From a virus, in IMG/VR virus record IMGVR_UViG_3300037189_005453, positions 1 through 64,000 of that record: 64,000 nucleotides of DNA. One strand, written 5' to 3'. Made by a program: the position numbers and the translations under genes. Positions 19,643 to 28,815 of this stretch are shown here, in pieces. Within the stretch, counting starts at the first letter, position 1. Every line of letters begins with the position of its first letter. The notes under the pieces were generated by a model. It saw only the letters and a program-made list of their open reading frames with translations. It had not been told where the DNA came from and did no database searches.

Positions 19643-20517
19643 TAATTGTTCCTATACAACGCCGCGCGGCGAACTAATGTGTCTGCGTCTGGCAACTCGA
19701 CATGTTGCGTCAGGTTTGTTTTCATGTACTCACGAATGGCGCGCAACTTGTCAATTGTTCCATAACGCTTGCCCAACTGCCAACGATAATTGTTGAAATC
19801 GTTGTATCCTTGGCCCTCTGACGAAAATGCGATTGATCTATTTTCGTGAATCTCGTTATACAACGCGTTGGCCTGCGCAGCGGCCATCGTCATTTTGTTT
19901 TCCGCATTACGCTTCATAGGACCATTGGATGACATCTGAACATCCTGTAATGCTCCATTAAAACGGTTATGTGCTGACTCTGCCATTTCGGCATCGCGCT
20001 TTGCAATCTGATCCCACTCGGCGTTCCACATCGGTGTCTGATTTGGATCGGGGGTTACTGTCCAGTCGTCATGCTTCAAATCGTACGCTGCGTACGGCTT
20101 AATTGCACGGATATTTGTGGCTGAAGGATTAACATAAAACGTCAGCTCATAACCATTCCAGTTGGACGTCTGCAACTGCAGGTTTTCGTGAAACTCTTCG
20201 TTGAGTTCCGCTGCAATTTCTCTGTCTGACAACCCTGTAAACTCTGGGTTTGCCTTACGGAATTGAATAAAATTTACCCCAACCAGGCAATCTAGGTCAC
20301 CTGGTTCTCGGGCAGCCTCCCACTGGTATGAAACACCAGACCCAGCTAACCACGGTTGCGCCCACAGTTCTGGGTGTCGGTAATGGAGGTTTAGGAAATC
20401 CATCAACAGTGCCATTATTCCTTGGCGCACCCACGAACGGAGGACCCGCCCTTCAAAAAGGGTCGGGTCCAACGTGGTCGCTGGGTGGCTGAAATAACTT
20501 GTCGGGTATACAGTCAT
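19642..20517 (-). CDS. putative nucleotidyltransferase-fold protein
   Basis: The motif AGSGVSYQWEAAREPGDLDC places GS at 59-60 and a DxD (Asp74, Asp76) as in the nucleotidyltransferase superfamily ('GSxxxG...DxD'). It is followed by a Phe-rich helix and the segment GYELTFYVNP. The rest is phage-specific. It could transfer a nucleotide to RNA or protein. Downstream genes are a Cys-rich mini protein, a HAD protein and the DpdA-like enzyme. Confidence 0.55.
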   Translation of the reverse strand: MTVYPTSYFSHPATTLDPTLFEGRVLRSWVRQGIMALLMDFLNLHYRHPELWAQPWLAGSGVSYQWEAAREPGDLDCLVGVNFIQFRKANPEFTGLSDREIAAELNEEFHENLQLQTSNWNGYELTFYVNPSATNIRAIKPYAAYDLKHDDWTVTPDPNQTPMWNAEWDQIAKRDAEMAESAHNRFNGALQDVQMSSNGPMKRNAENKMTMAAAQANALYNEIHENRSIAFSSEGQGYNDFNNYRWQLGKRYGTIDKLRAIREYMKTNLTQHVELPDADTLVRRAALYRNN

Positions 20518-20526
20518 GTAACCAGT

Positions 20527-20829
20527 TTATTCGGTTACGGATGCGCTTTCTGGGTCAATCCCGCGCTCCTTCAGCTTCTCTTTAACAGCCTCAGCTGGCG
20601 TAGGCTCCTGGGCCCCCTGCAAAACCGACAACAGTGCGATCATGATTCGGTCAGTCAACTGAGAATTCTCAATCTCCTTTACCAACGCAGCTGATGTAGT
20701 CAACACGTCATAAACGGTTGCGGTACGCTTTGCCTCAATCTTTGTTTCGGGCTGCTCGAGGTCTGCCGTAAACGTTCCGTCGGTGAATACCGATACAACG
20801 AATACTGTGTCTACTTCTTTTTCTGCCAT
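20527..20829 (-). CDS. hypothetical protein, 100 aa
   Basis: Starts MAEKEVDTVFVVSVFTDGTF with a short beta hairpin, then a helix (TVYDVLTTSAALVKEIENS) and an acidic, Pro-containing C-terminus (GIDPESASVTE). The SD is AGGAGCAAAAA, the form used by many genes of this operon. No family is recognised. Confidence 0.7.
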   Translation of the reverse strand: MAEKEVDTVFVVSVFTDGTFTADLEQPETKIEAKRTATVYDVLTTSAALVKEIENSQLTDRIMIALLSVLQGAQEPTPAEAVKEKLKERGIDPESASVTE

Positions 20830-20845
20830 TTTTTGCTCCTATATA

Positions 20846-21415
20846 TTAATCGTACAATCCTGCCAGCATACGTCGACGCTGTAGGACCATGGAATGAACG
20901 GGACAAAAATTACACGTGTAAATCTTTGGTCCGTCCAAGTGTTCGGGTTTTGGCAGATTCAGGTCTGCTCTTTCCTTTGCGGTGTTTGGCAACAGGCGCT
21001 TTGAATCGCTCTGGTAATCACTGCAATCCTGTTTTGGGCTGTTGTGGCGTTTCCAACAATCCATGGCGTCCTGTGCAAACGTCATCTTTGTGTCGTAAAA
21101 CGACTTTTCAGGGTCTAGGTCATCCAAACCACGTGATCCTGCGCCCAAATTATCCAGAACTGCTTTGCGCTGTTCTCCATTAGCCCACGTCTTAACTGGT
21201 ACTTTAAACAGTTTACCTACGTGAGGTTCCCCCGATGGGAACTTGTGCTTCTCGAGAGTGATCTCGAGGAGGTAATCGCGGTCTGATGGGCCCTCATAAT
21301 CGGGCAACTCTTCCCATGTTTCACACACTAAACAGCGCAGCAAACGAATAACGGGCCCATCGATCTGTTTAGATCCGATGAGGGGTTTACCTGCAGGGTC
21401 AACCAATCCAGCCAA
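20846..21415 (-). CDS. hypothetical zinc-binding protein, 189 aa
   Basis: An N-terminal CLVC pair (RLLRCLVCETWEELPDY) and later CWKRHNSPKQDC plus YTCNFCPVHS give several CxxC/CxxxH sites, probably two zinc-binding elements. The centre contains LLEITLEKHKFPSGEPHVGK. Similar proteins recur in actinophage structural/unknown regions without a known role. Confidence 0.7.
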   Translation of the reverse strand: MAGLVDPAGKPLIGSKQIDGPVIRLLRCLVCETWEELPDYEGPSDRDYLLEITLEKHKFPSGEPHVGKLFKVPVKTWANGEQRKAVLDNLGAGSRGLDDLDPEKSFYDTKMTFAQDAMDCWKRHNSPKQDCSDYQSDSKRLLPNTAKERADLNLPKPEHLDGPKIYTCNFCPVHSMVLQRRRMLAGLYD

Positions 21416-21480
21416 AATATACTCCTATGTGGTGTTACGAATTACTTTACCGTGTTTATGCCTTTATGGCAACTAAACTC

Positions 21481-21696
21481 TTACTTTTTATCGTCCGTGT
21501 ACGGTTCGCCGTTCCACTGGATATCTGCCCACCTGCTGGCAATCGGCTTTTCACCGTCGTAGTGTGCCACCACGTGCTCCCGTGCTGCTGGCCACTCACC
21601 TAAATTAATTCGTTTTGCGTTGTGCGCCTCTACGAGATCACGGGCGAGGGCTTTAAAATACAGGTCCTTACGGCCCTCATCGTTGTCTCGTGCCAC
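21481..21696 (-). CDS. hypothetical protein, 71 aa
   Basis: GTG start immediately after the upstream stop. MARDNDEGRKDLYFKALARD and a C-terminal GEPYTDDKK; polar with a helical core (DLVEAHNAKRINLGEW). Likely a small virion-associated or accessory protein given its neighbours; function unknown. Confidence 0.65.
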   Translation of the reverse strand: MARDNDEGRKDLYFKALARDLVEAHNAKRINLGEWPAAREHVVAHYDGEKPIASRWADIQWNGEPYTDDKK

Positions 21697-21698
21697 AA

Positions 21699-21911
21699 CT
21701 ACTTCCCAGGGTTTACGCGCGACTCTGCGGGTGCCTCTGATGTTGCAAAACCGTAACCGTAGAACGGGTGGAGGGTCTGACGGTTTTCCATGGTCTTTTC
21801 GTTACCAAGGATGTCTTCAACCTCTGTGTTTGGGCGAATCTTACGGTACTTACCGTCAGTTGCTCCTTCAGCAAGGCTTTCGTTCATTGAACGGCTGGTG
21901 TTAACTGCCAT
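21699..21911 (-). CDS. hypothetical disordered protein, 70 aa
   Basis: MAVNTSRSMNESLAEGATDG opens a polar sequence with HPFYGYGFATSEAPAESRVN near the end. Low-complexity, Gly/Ser/Asn-rich style is shared with the other proteins from 21 to 29 kb. It overlaps the preceding gene by 11 bases. Confidence 0.65.
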   Translation of the reverse strand: MAVNTSRSMNESLAEGATDGKYRKIRPNTEVEDILGNEKTMENRQTLHPFYGYGFATSEAPAESRVNPGK

Positions 21912-22230
21912 TTTTCAATCCTTCGTTTTTCTTTTCAACCCAGTTGTCAAGGTGTTTTGTGGGATCGACGTATGCCGAATCCAAGATTTCTGGCGAAGAA
22001 AACTCGCCTGTTCCTTTAAGTGTAGCATCGTGCTCTACGGATGCGCTGCGCAAGTAGTGTGAGGCTACCCGCATTGCCTCGTCTGCTCCATTGCCAGTGT
22101 GCTTACCGATTGCAACGGCGCGTGCGTGCTGATACGCACTGTTTGCGTTCCTGCGAACACGTGCGGTTGTTCCTTTACGCATCAGCTCTGCTGCGGTATT
22201 CATGATCTCAATTGGATCAGAACTAATCAT
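21901..22230 (-). CDS. hypothetical helical protein, 109 aa
   Basis: Ala/Arg-rich helices dominate (MNTAAELMRKGTTARVRRNA, then YQHARAVAIGKHTGNGADEA), followed by SASVEHDATLKGTGEFSSPE. The basic helices could bind DNA or a capsid component; this is inference. TAATG-type junction with the zinc-ribbon gene upstream. Confidence 0.65.
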   Translation of the reverse strand: MISSDPIEIMNTAAELMRKGTTARVRRNANSAYQHARAVAIGKHTGNGADEAMRVASHYLRSASVEHDATLKGTGEFSSPEILDSAYVDPTKHLDNWVEKKNEGLKNGS

Positions 22231-22427
22231 TATGCTAACCGCCCCTTTACACGGCGAGCAGCCTTGGCGTCATTGCAAGGTGGGCAAAGGAGCGAACTCA
22301 TTGCCTCAACAGGGTTAAGGATTACACCGCAGGTTGGGCAGGGGGCTGATCCTCGGTAATTTACCTGGTTTTGTGCAATCTTCCATGCCTGCAGCTCTAG
22401 TGTCTCTGCACCGTCTCCATCAAACAC
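22230..22427 (-). CDS. zinc-ribbon protein, 65 aa
   Basis: Two knuckles, CPTCGVILNP and LLCPPCNDAK, form a classic four-Cys zinc ribbon, with a helical N-terminus and a basic end (RRVKGRLA). It overlaps neighbours by one base on both sides. Function unknown; likely protein or nucleic-acid binding. Confidence 0.75.
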   Translation of the reverse strand: MFDGDGAETLELQAWKIAQNQVNYRGSAPCPTCGVILNPVEAMSSLLCPPCNDAKAARRVKGRLA

Positions 22428-23377
22428 TACTGTCCACCTCCACTAGGACGCGCTGTTCTAGCACGGCGGTCATCCACGATGTCCTGCGCTTTTTTAGCCA
22501 CTTTACCCCCCATGCGAACCATGTTTGCCTCAGAAAAACGGTTCGCAGGTACTGCTTCGTAGTCACGATCTCCACCGATGCTTTCATCGTTGTCTACCTC
22601 AGTGGGGATACCTGTGGTGCGTGCTAGGTGCTCAAACCACGCTTGACGAACGGTGTCCAGATGGCGACGAGCATTTTTCAACGAAATGTTTGGGAGTGCC
22701 TCATCCGAAGAACTCTTCAACCAGTTTTCCTTGTTTGGGGACCAGTCATCGCTCAGGATTCCTGCACCCCGATTACCTCCTATAGAACGGAGAGTACTGT
22801 TGGACGTGTGCCCTGACGGCATACCAATTTTAACCCTAGGGGATTGATCGGGGTTTGCTTCTGCGAGTGTCAGTGCGTTTGACAGGTGGTCACTTGCCTT
22901 GGTCAAATACTTGGTTGCGTTTACAGGATCCACAGCCATAATGGCTGAACGGTGTAACGCAAGTGCCTTGTGAAACTTTTCAAGGCTATCAACGGCAGGT
23001 GCCATACGCTGGCTTGCCTCGTCGACCACGGGGACTCCGCCAACCATGTCACGCTCTGGGGGAATTCGTACCACTGCGCGAGTTTCTATTCCTTTTGCAT
23101 ATGGAACTTTTGCGGCAGCGACCGACTCTACGGGCTTATCAATAACAGGACTAACTCCTGCAGCGCGAAAAACACGCTCTCCCAGCTCATTTGCGATCAG
23201 CTCGAGAGCATCTCCGTGTTGCATGTTTTCACGGAATGCTGCGTGACCAGCGTTGGCCATTTGCCGTGAGATTCCACTACGGTTTCCCCCTGAAGGAATT
23301 GGGGAGTAACCAGGGGTATTATTCAGCACTTCCTTCAAACGTGCCGCTGCAATTTCTGGGTCTTGTGATTCAGCCAT
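22427..23377 (-). CDS. hypothetical structural-type protein, 316 aa
   Basis: The sequence begins MAESQDPEIAAARLKEVLNN and alternates helices (LHRSAIMAVDPVNATKYLTK) with polar linkers (GNRGAGILSDDWSPNKEN). The composition, rich in Asn/Ser/Ala with few hydrophobic cores, resembles phage virion-associated proteins. No catalytic motif is seen. Confidence 0.7.
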   Translation of the reverse strand: MAESQDPEIAAARLKEVLNNTPGYSPIPSGGNRSGISRQMANAGHAAFRENMQHGDALELIANELGERVFRAAGVSPVIDKPVESVAAAKVPYAKGIETRAVVRIPPERDMVGGVPVVDEASQRMAPAVDSLEKFHKALALHRSAIMAVDPVNATKYLTKASDHLSNALTLAEANPDQSPRVKIGMPSGHTSNSTLRSIGGNRGAGILSDDWSPNKENWLKSSSDEALPNISLKNARRHLDTVRQAWFEHLARTTGIPTEVDNDESIGGDRDYEAVPANRFSEANMVRMGGKVAKKAQDIVDDRRARTARPSGGGQ

Positions 23378-23379
23378 GA

Positions 23380-26300
23380 TTACTTCTTAAAGAATTCGGG
23401 GTGAGTTTGGGGAGTAGGTGACGGTGCTTTGGTAGCGTCAATTGCCTTTGTAATACGCTGACCCTTGGTTGTTTTCTTTGCTGCGGGCTTCTTAGCCGCT
23501 GGCTTCTTTTCCGCAGGCTTCTTGGCTGTAGACTTCTTGGCTGCAGGCTTCTTAGCTCCTTTAGCCACTGCTGATCTTTCAGCAGTTGCAGGGGTGATGT
23601 CACCAGACATAGTTGCGGCCAGCTCGTCGCGAGTCTTTGGAATCTGTCCAATTGAACGAGGACCACCACTGGGAACAGGTTCGGGTCGGAATCCAGCTTG
23701 ACGCTGATCCCAACGAATGCTCTGCTCCTTCTCCAGCTGCTTTTTGATTGCGTCTTCATCGCGCTCTTCAACAGGCTTTTCAGGAGCTTCAATTTCAACG
23801 TCCTCGGCTTTACGTCCAATACCAGACTGGGTAACGTTGGGAGACTCTTTACCGAGAGACGCAACGTGGACTCCACGGTTTACTACAGGAACAGGTGTGG
23901 CCTGGACTGTCTCGGGAGCAGACTCTCCTGTTCTCCACTGGACCTGTTCCTCTGACTCTGCACCAGTTCCAGAACGCTGACCGTCGATATCCATCGGTAG
24001 TCCCTTTTCGCGACCACGAAGTCGGGAAGTTGATAGTCCTTTAGAACGCTTAATAAACTCTCTAATGATGTCCTTTGGAACACCTGAGAAGTCTGGGTGG
24101 CCTTCTTTAATCATTTTACGAGCGATGTTGAGCTTTTCCTTCATACCCTCGTCGGCCAGGTTAAACGTGTCTTCGCTTCCGTTTAGATCAACACCTGTTG
24201 GAACGTGTGTGATCTTGTACATGGTTTTTCCATTAGCGTCCTGGGATGTCTCAACCTTAATCTTGGGGCCCAGGTCAGCAGCATGAACAATCGAGGCAGG
24301 AATCGGGTTAGTTTTAACTGTCTGAGTACGCTCCGACACCTTACCTGCACGGTTGAACTTGACCTTTGCGTCACGCTTAGCAATCTTCTCAGTTTCATCC
24401 AGGTTTAGGGGAGAAGGCGCGCGCCCTACGGCGTCTGCAACGTGAACGTACTTGTTAACGGGTTTTTCTCCTTTAACAGACAGTTCATCTCCACCACCGT
24501 AGGAAAGTTGCTGGTGAATGTCCTTAATCGTGGCGATGTGCTTTACCAGCTCTTTACGAGCAAACTCACCTGCTTCACGACCAGATACGATCTTTTGCTG
24601 TGTTGCGCGAACTCCGCCAGGAGTCGGGCTGTCAGAGAAGTCGAGGGCAACCCGCGGGAGATGCTGTTGGCCCAGGTATCCCTTGATACGGTCAAGGGCG
24701 GCCATCGTCTTAACAAGGCGGGCGGCCTGTGTCTGAATGTGCTTGTGGACTTCAGGAGCACCGTATGCGAGGGTCGGTGATGCGGTCCACTCACCATTAG
24801 CGTCAAGGATCTTTCCCACCTGCTGTCCGCGACCATCTGTCACAGTATTGTCAGCGGTTGCTGCCGCTGGGGTGTGGGTAATTGATCGAATGTGCGCGGC
24901 AAGGCGCTGAGCTGCGCCGTGTACCTCAGTGAGGGTTTTGAGTGGACTTTGATATAGCGCACCCGAGTCAGTGTTGGCGAGTTCTGATGCCAGGCTTGGT
25001 TTTTCGGGCTCGCGCTCTGTGTTAACTGCGGTAAAGGAGTTGGGGGTTGCCTGTTTCTTTACCCAGTTCTTCTGGGCATCGGCCAGATATGGCTCGGCCG
25101 CTGCGTTTTCCGCTTCTTGCTCTGGGGTTAGCTTATTGCGCTTTTTACCCGTGTGACGAGTGTGCGGCAGTGAGTAGCCACTTATCTCGTCAAAGTGAAG
25201 GAGGTCTTTTCCGCTCTTCTTGCTGGCAGTCTTTGGGGATTTGTACCCCTCAAGACCACGCCACTGAGGCGAACTCTGGTCTTCTGGAAGAGCGGTGTAC
25301 TTGGTTGGGTGGTACTTGGTTCCATCAACCGCGTAAGGTTTGGTAGGAATGTGGCCTTCCAACCCTTCCCAGTCCTCGTGTGATCGGTCGGATGGCAGGG
25401 GGAAACCTGTCCTGGGGTGATATGGGAGGCCGCCCTGGAAGAACGGACGAGTCCTGTCGATGATAATATCCTGGGGAACATGGGCTTCCCAGTTGCTGTG
25501 TACGCTCATATCACGTTCTGGAGCCTCTTCGGCACGCTGTCTACGAGCTTCGCGTTGAGCTGCCTCTGCGTCCTTCAGGGTTTCAAAAGCCCCCCTAAAC
25601 GTACCGTTTCGCGAGCTGCCTCGACCTGTCATGCCCTGAACGATTTCTTCATTTTGGGCAGAGGTTCGTTCCGCGTTTTCGGCTCGTTGCTGCTCCCTTA
25701 CACTACGCTGTTGCTCCTGCTCGGGAGTAGCGGGGCTCGAGTCAATAGTGAGTCCTTTGCCTTGACCGCGAGGTGCAGTATTTGCGCGAATCGCGTCAAT
25801 CTCGGCCTGATGGGCTGCCAGCATTTCTGGAGTCTTTCGACGTCCTCTGTTAAGAGACTCAAACTGACGCTGCTTAGCGTCAACCCGACGCTCGTTATCT
25901 GCCTTAATAAGCTCTAGCTGTTTTGCACGCTTTTCGGGATCGTCATACTTTTCGGAAAGAGAAATCTCATTACCCTGGGGTTGGAAAATGCTAATTCTGC
26001 CGCCGAGTTCGTTTGTGGGGGTAACAAACGGCTTAGTTTCTTCGCTAGATTCCCCAATCTCTGGCATAACACCAGTACCTGCAGCAACTCCTGAACGTCC
26101 AAAAATGGCACGCTTAGTAAGCCCCTTTTCCCAAAGAGCTGCTCCCGTGCTATCAGGTTTCCCAATGCTTCGGTCGCGGTCTTTAACGCGGGCAGGCTCC
26201 CTGAGTCGACTAGGTAATGATGCCCCAATGCCGCCTACTCTTACGGGAGTCGGCTTTAGTGCCTGGCCCTTTTCGTCTGTTCCAAGTCGGCTCATAACCT

Positions 26301-26592
26301 GGTTGTAAATGTGGTGAGGGATAATGTGCTTAGGCCATGACTGGATGTCGGCGGATCGGACCTCACCGTTTTGAGGGTTGTACGGAAGCCTATTTCCCTG
26401 CTCATCCGCGTGAAATGCACTGTGAGTAACACCAGAGGATGTGGGTGCTTGATCGGCCGTGCGAACACGTGCAACGACCTGACTAATCAGGGCCTCATCG
26501 GGGTTGCGACCTGCAGCTGGCTGCTGTGAGCCACCGTCTTCGCTCCCTGCGCCACCGCGTGCTTGGTGAAATGCGCCGCTAGTACCAGCCAT
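23380..26592 (-). CDS. large disordered protein with histone H1-like C-terminal tail, 1070 aa
   Basis: Most of the protein is polar and low in hydrophobic residues, with repeated 'SxHEDWEGLEGHIPTKPY' / 'DQSSPQWRGLEGYKSPK' segments around 400-450, two of them clearly related. The final 100 residues contain seven or more AAKK/PAEKK units (KKPAAKKSTAKKPAEKK), as in histone H1 and bacterial HU-like tails, which bind DNA. A virion-packaged or injected DNA-binding protein is plausible. No enzyme domain is visible. Confidence 0.75.
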   Translation of the reverse strand: MAGTSGAFHQARGGAGSEDGGSQQPAAGRNPDEALISQVVARVRTADQAPTSSGVTHSAFHADEQGNRLPYNPQNGEVRSADIQSWPKHIIPHHIYNQVMSRLGTDEKGQALKPTPVRVGGIGASLPSRLREPARVKDRDRSIGKPDSTGAALWEKGLTKRAIFGRSGVAAGTGVMPEIGESSEETKPFVTPTNELGGRISIFQPQGNEISLSEKYDDPEKRAKQLELIKADNERRVDAKQRQFESLNRGRRKTPEMLAAHQAEIDAIRANTAPRGQGKGLTIDSSPATPEQEQQRSVREQQRAENAERTSAQNEEIVQGMTGRGSSRNGTFRGAFETLKDAEAAQREARRQRAEEAPERDMSVHSNWEAHVPQDIIIDRTRPFFQGGLPYHPRTGFPLPSDRSHEDWEGLEGHIPTKPYAVDGTKYHPTKYTALPEDQSSPQWRGLEGYKSPKTASKKSGKDLLHFDEISGYSLPHTRHTGKKRNKLTPEQEAENAAAEPYLADAQKNWVKKQATPNSFTAVNTEREPEKPSLASELANTDSGALYQSPLKTLTEVHGAAQRLAAHIRSITHTPAAATADNTVTDGRGQQVGKILDANGEWTASPTLAYGAPEVHKHIQTQAARLVKTMAALDRIKGYLGQQHLPRVALDFSDSPTPGGVRATQQKIVSGREAGEFARKELVKHIATIKDIHQQLSYGGGDELSVKGEKPVNKYVHVADAVGRAPSPLNLDETEKIAKRDAKVKFNRAGKVSERTQTVKTNPIPASIVHAADLGPKIKVETSQDANGKTMYKITHVPTGVDLNGSEDTFNLADEGMKEKLNIARKMIKEGHPDFSGVPKDIIREFIKRSKGLSTSRLRGREKGLPMDIDGQRSGTGAESEEQVQWRTGESAPETVQATPVPVVNRGVHVASLGKESPNVTQSGIGRKAEDVEIEAPEKPVEERDEDAIKKQLEKEQSIRWDQRQAGFRPEPVPSGGPRSIGQIPKTRDELAATMSGDITPATAERSAVAKGAKKPAAKKSTAKKPAEKKPAAKKPAAKKTTKGQRITKAIDATKAPSPTPQTHPEFFKK

Positions 26593-26593
26593 A

Positions 26594-26953
26594 TTAGTTT
26601 GCTCCTAAATCATTGCGGCTGCTACCACTGTAGCTGCCAGCTCCTCCAGAATACCAGGAAACACGGGGCTCCACATAGTTTCTGTCAACACTTACAACGT
26701 CATCAATCTCGGGTTGAGTTCGATCTCCATAACCAAATCTGGGGGGAAACAACTGGATCTGTGGAATGTTTGGCCTAACAATTTCTTGCAGTTTTGCTCC
26801 AGGAATGGTAGCAACGGCGAGTGCTTGCTGTGTCAACCGCTCTTCATTTGACGACCACGGTCCGTTGTACGTCCATCGAGGATTGCCATCAGGAGTAGTA
26901 ACGCCCTGTTGCCAGGGTTTGGTGTAATCGTATCTTCCATCAAACTGAGACAT
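26594..26953 (-). CDS. hypothetical protein, 119 aa
   Basis: MSQFDGRYDYTKPWQQGVTT is Tyr/Trp-rich, then EERLTQQALAVATIPGAKLQ and a C-terminus rich in Gly/Ser/Tyr (SWYSGGAGSYSGSSRND). Likely part of the virion-like disordered group. One-base coupling with the preceding gene. Confidence 0.65.
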   Translation of the reverse strand: MSQFDGRYDYTKPWQQGVTTPDGNPRWTYNGPWSSNEERLTQQALAVATIPGAKLQEIVRPNIPQIQLFPPRFGYGDRTQPEIDDVVSVDRNYVEPRVSWYSGGAGSYSGSSRNDLGAN

Positions 26954-27252
26954 TATTCGCCCTCATTCCATGGAAGTTCCTCAAACTTCTCAAAGTCAAT
27001 GTTTGATTCAGAGAAACCGTACATCTCTGGTTCGGGGTTAAGTGGGCGCAAGTGATCAATTGGTGATTCGTGGCGGTAATACTCCGACATCGAGTTTTGG
27101 TGTGGGTGCTCAAACCCCTCATAGTTCCCAATATCAAACATCTCATTAGGCTCGATACGCCAATCTTCATAACGATTCAGACGAAGGGCGTTATAGCTGT
27201 CGTGATACGGGCTGTTGTGATTAAAACTGCTAGATACTTTGCGGCCCATCAT
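26953..27252 (-). CDS. hypothetical protein, 99 aa
   Basis: I choose the ATG at 27252 because AGGTGGG lies upstream of it; an in-frame ATG at 27264 lies inside the preceding gene. The protein is MMGRKVSSSFNHNSPYHDSY followed by Asn/His/Glu-rich sequence (HPHQNSMSEYYRHESPIDH). Disordered, no family. Confidence 0.6.
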   Translation of the reverse strand: MMGRKVSSSFNHNSPYHDSYNALRLNRYEDWRIEPNEMFDIGNYEGFEHPHQNSMSEYYRHESPIDHLRPLNPEPEMYGFSESNIDFEKFEELPWNEGE

Positions 27253-27254
27253 GA

Positions 27255-27788
27255 TTACGCCCACCTAGGCTTTAGGTAATTCAACTGGTTGGCACGCTGC
27301 ACGTTAATGGTTCCAGGAGAGTCGGAACGCATGTTGGACTTACCATCATTAACAAGGTGAGGAGCGGGGGTGAGTCGGATGTCCTGTGTGTAACGTTTGG
27401 TTGCCCACACCGTAACGCCATTAATTTCTACTTGTTTTGCCTTCATCTGGCGCTGAATGCTGGTTTGATCGTTGAAGTCGGGGCTCCAGTAGTAGGCGGA
27501 CGGCTCGATGCGCTCACCCTTGTGCACACCACGCTGATATGCTTTCTGGTTGACCCTATTCTTAATGGAGTCAAGGAGGCGGTCATCACGACGCGAACGA
27601 ATTGTTCCCAGGTACCCATCAGGATACTCGGCTGAAGGAACGCGGCCCGTGCCAATACGGATGGCATCCAGATCACCTCGAGCTACGGGGCCACCGTAAC
27701 CGCCTTGGTTGTTGTATCCGTTTAGTCCATTACCACCAATAGACTGCCAGTTTTGCTGGGGGCTAAAGTTATTGACTGCACCAGCCAT
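27255..27788 (-). CDS. hypothetical virion-like protein, 177 aa
   Basis: N-terminal AVNNFSPQQNWQSIGGNGLN is Gly/Asn/Gln-rich. The centre holds RRDDRLLDSIKNRVNQKAYQ and YYWSPDFNDQTSIQRQMKAK, and the C-terminus RANQLNYLKPRWA. A structured core of about 90 residues may exist. The gene is flanked by similar proteins. Role unknown. Confidence 0.65.
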   Translation of the reverse strand: MAGAVNNFSPQQNWQSIGGNGLNGYNNQGGYGGPVARGDLDAIRIGTGRVPSAEYPDGYLGTIRSRRDDRLLDSIKNRVNQKAYQRGVHKGERIEPSAYYWSPDFNDQTSIQRQMKAKQVEINGVTVWATKRYTQDIRLTPAPHLVNDGKSNMRSDSPGTINVQRANQLNYLKPRWA

Positions 27789-28069
27789 TACTGTGCTCCA
27801 ATACTTCCACCAAAGACTGTTCCAGAAGTGTCGGCAGTATATGCGTTCGGGTGCTGGCGTTCTTTAGCAATATCACTGCTGTAGAAATTAAACGCAGTAG
27901 ACTGACGAGTAAATTTGCTACCTGGTCGAACAGTCGGGCCAACCTGGCGGTAATCGTCAATACTAGAAACGTGGTTAGCAGCAGACACGGGCGACAAGCG
28001 TAGTGTTGCTTCTTTAGGCCCAAGAACCCGCATTTGACTACCCGAAGTAACGTTGTGAGCCATTTCCAT
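27788..28069 (-). CDS. hypothetical protein, 93 aa
   Basis: MEMAHNVTSGSQMRVLGPKE followed by YRQVGPTVRPGSKFTRQSTA and a Gly-rich end (GTVFGGSIGAQ). Polar and short. It may belong to the same virion-like set. SD is AGGAAC. Confidence 0.6.
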   Translation of the reverse strand: MEMAHNVTSGSQMRVLGPKEATLRLSPVSAANHVSSIDDYRQVGPTVRPGSKFTRQSTAFNFYSSDIAKERQHPNAYTADTSGTVFGGSIGAQ

Positions 28070-28080
28070 GTTAATGTTCC

Positions 28081-28338
28081 TTAACGTTGAGGGGCCTGGT
28101 ATGTGCCAGAGCTGAGGGTGTTTGCTCCAAGAGGCATAAACCCAGTAACAAAACGCGCGTCCATATCGCGATCAACTGGGTTCCCAGTAAACTGGTTAAC
28201 GCTTAGAGGACGTGGGCTGCGCATAGAGGCCACGTTAATGTCCCGAACACGCTGAACTCCGCTATCACTGCTTACTTCAGGATTAGCGGAATTGGGGTTA
28301 AACGTGGAGCTGGTAGCGTCCATGCCAGTAGAAGGCAT
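28081..28338 (-). CDS. hypothetical protein, 85 aa
   Basis: MPSTGMDATSSTFNPNSANP, then RDINVASMRSPRPLSVNQFT and GFMPLGANTLSSGTYQAPQR. Ser/Asn/Pro-rich and probably unstructured. No family is recognised. Confidence 0.6.
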   Translation of the reverse strand: MPSTGMDATSSTFNPNSANPEVSSDSGVQRVRDINVASMRSPRPLSVNQFTGNPVDRDMDARFVTGFMPLGANTLSSGTYQAPQR

Positions 28339-28348
28339 ACCCTACCCC

Positions 28349-28792
28349 TTAGTAAGCGGCCTGAATACCAGATTCGAAGTTCGGGTTAGTACGGCCCTGT
28401 ACAGAAGGAATGACACGGGCGTTAGCCATTGTCGGACCTGCTGCGGGGTCAACCTGAACGAACGTCGACTTGGGCTGAACGCGGAAAGTAGCACCAATAT
28501 TTTCAATGTTGGCACGGTTCTGCTTTGAACCTGCACCTGTAGGATCAGCAGACTTGACGTTTTTGCGAGGCATCTGAGTGCCTGCAGTAGGCATAACAGG
28601 GGTAAAGGAGGGCATGTTGCTCTCCGCTGCTCCTACAGAAATGCGGTGGCTGCCAGCTGCAGCTGCCTGTGCGTGAGCCTCATCTGAGGTCTGGTGTGAA
28701 CGTGCCATGCTGGTACCTGCTGCTTCCAAAGGGTTTGAGGGGATTCCGCTACGACGACGCATTGCGTGTCCCACACTGTACTGAGTTGCCAT
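28349..28792 (-). CDS. hypothetical protein, 147 aa, first of the disordered set
   Basis: MATQYSVGHAMRRRSGIPSN opens a protein rich in Ala, Ser, Thr and Pro (HAQAAAAGSHRISVGAAESN). It is the promoter-proximal gene of the disordered group at 20.5-28.8 kb, preceded by SD AAGGAG and a possible promoter at 28816-28843. Function unknown. Confidence 0.65.
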   Translation of the reverse strand: MATQYSVGHAMRRRSGIPSNPLEAAGTSMARSHQTSDEAHAQAAAAGSHRISVGAAESNMPSFTPVMPTAGTQMPRKNVKSADPTGAGSKQNRANIENIGATFRVQPKSTFVQVDPAAGPTMANARVIPSVQGRTNPNFESGIQAAY

Positions 28793-28815
28793 GGATAACT
28801 CCTTCGCTTATATCT

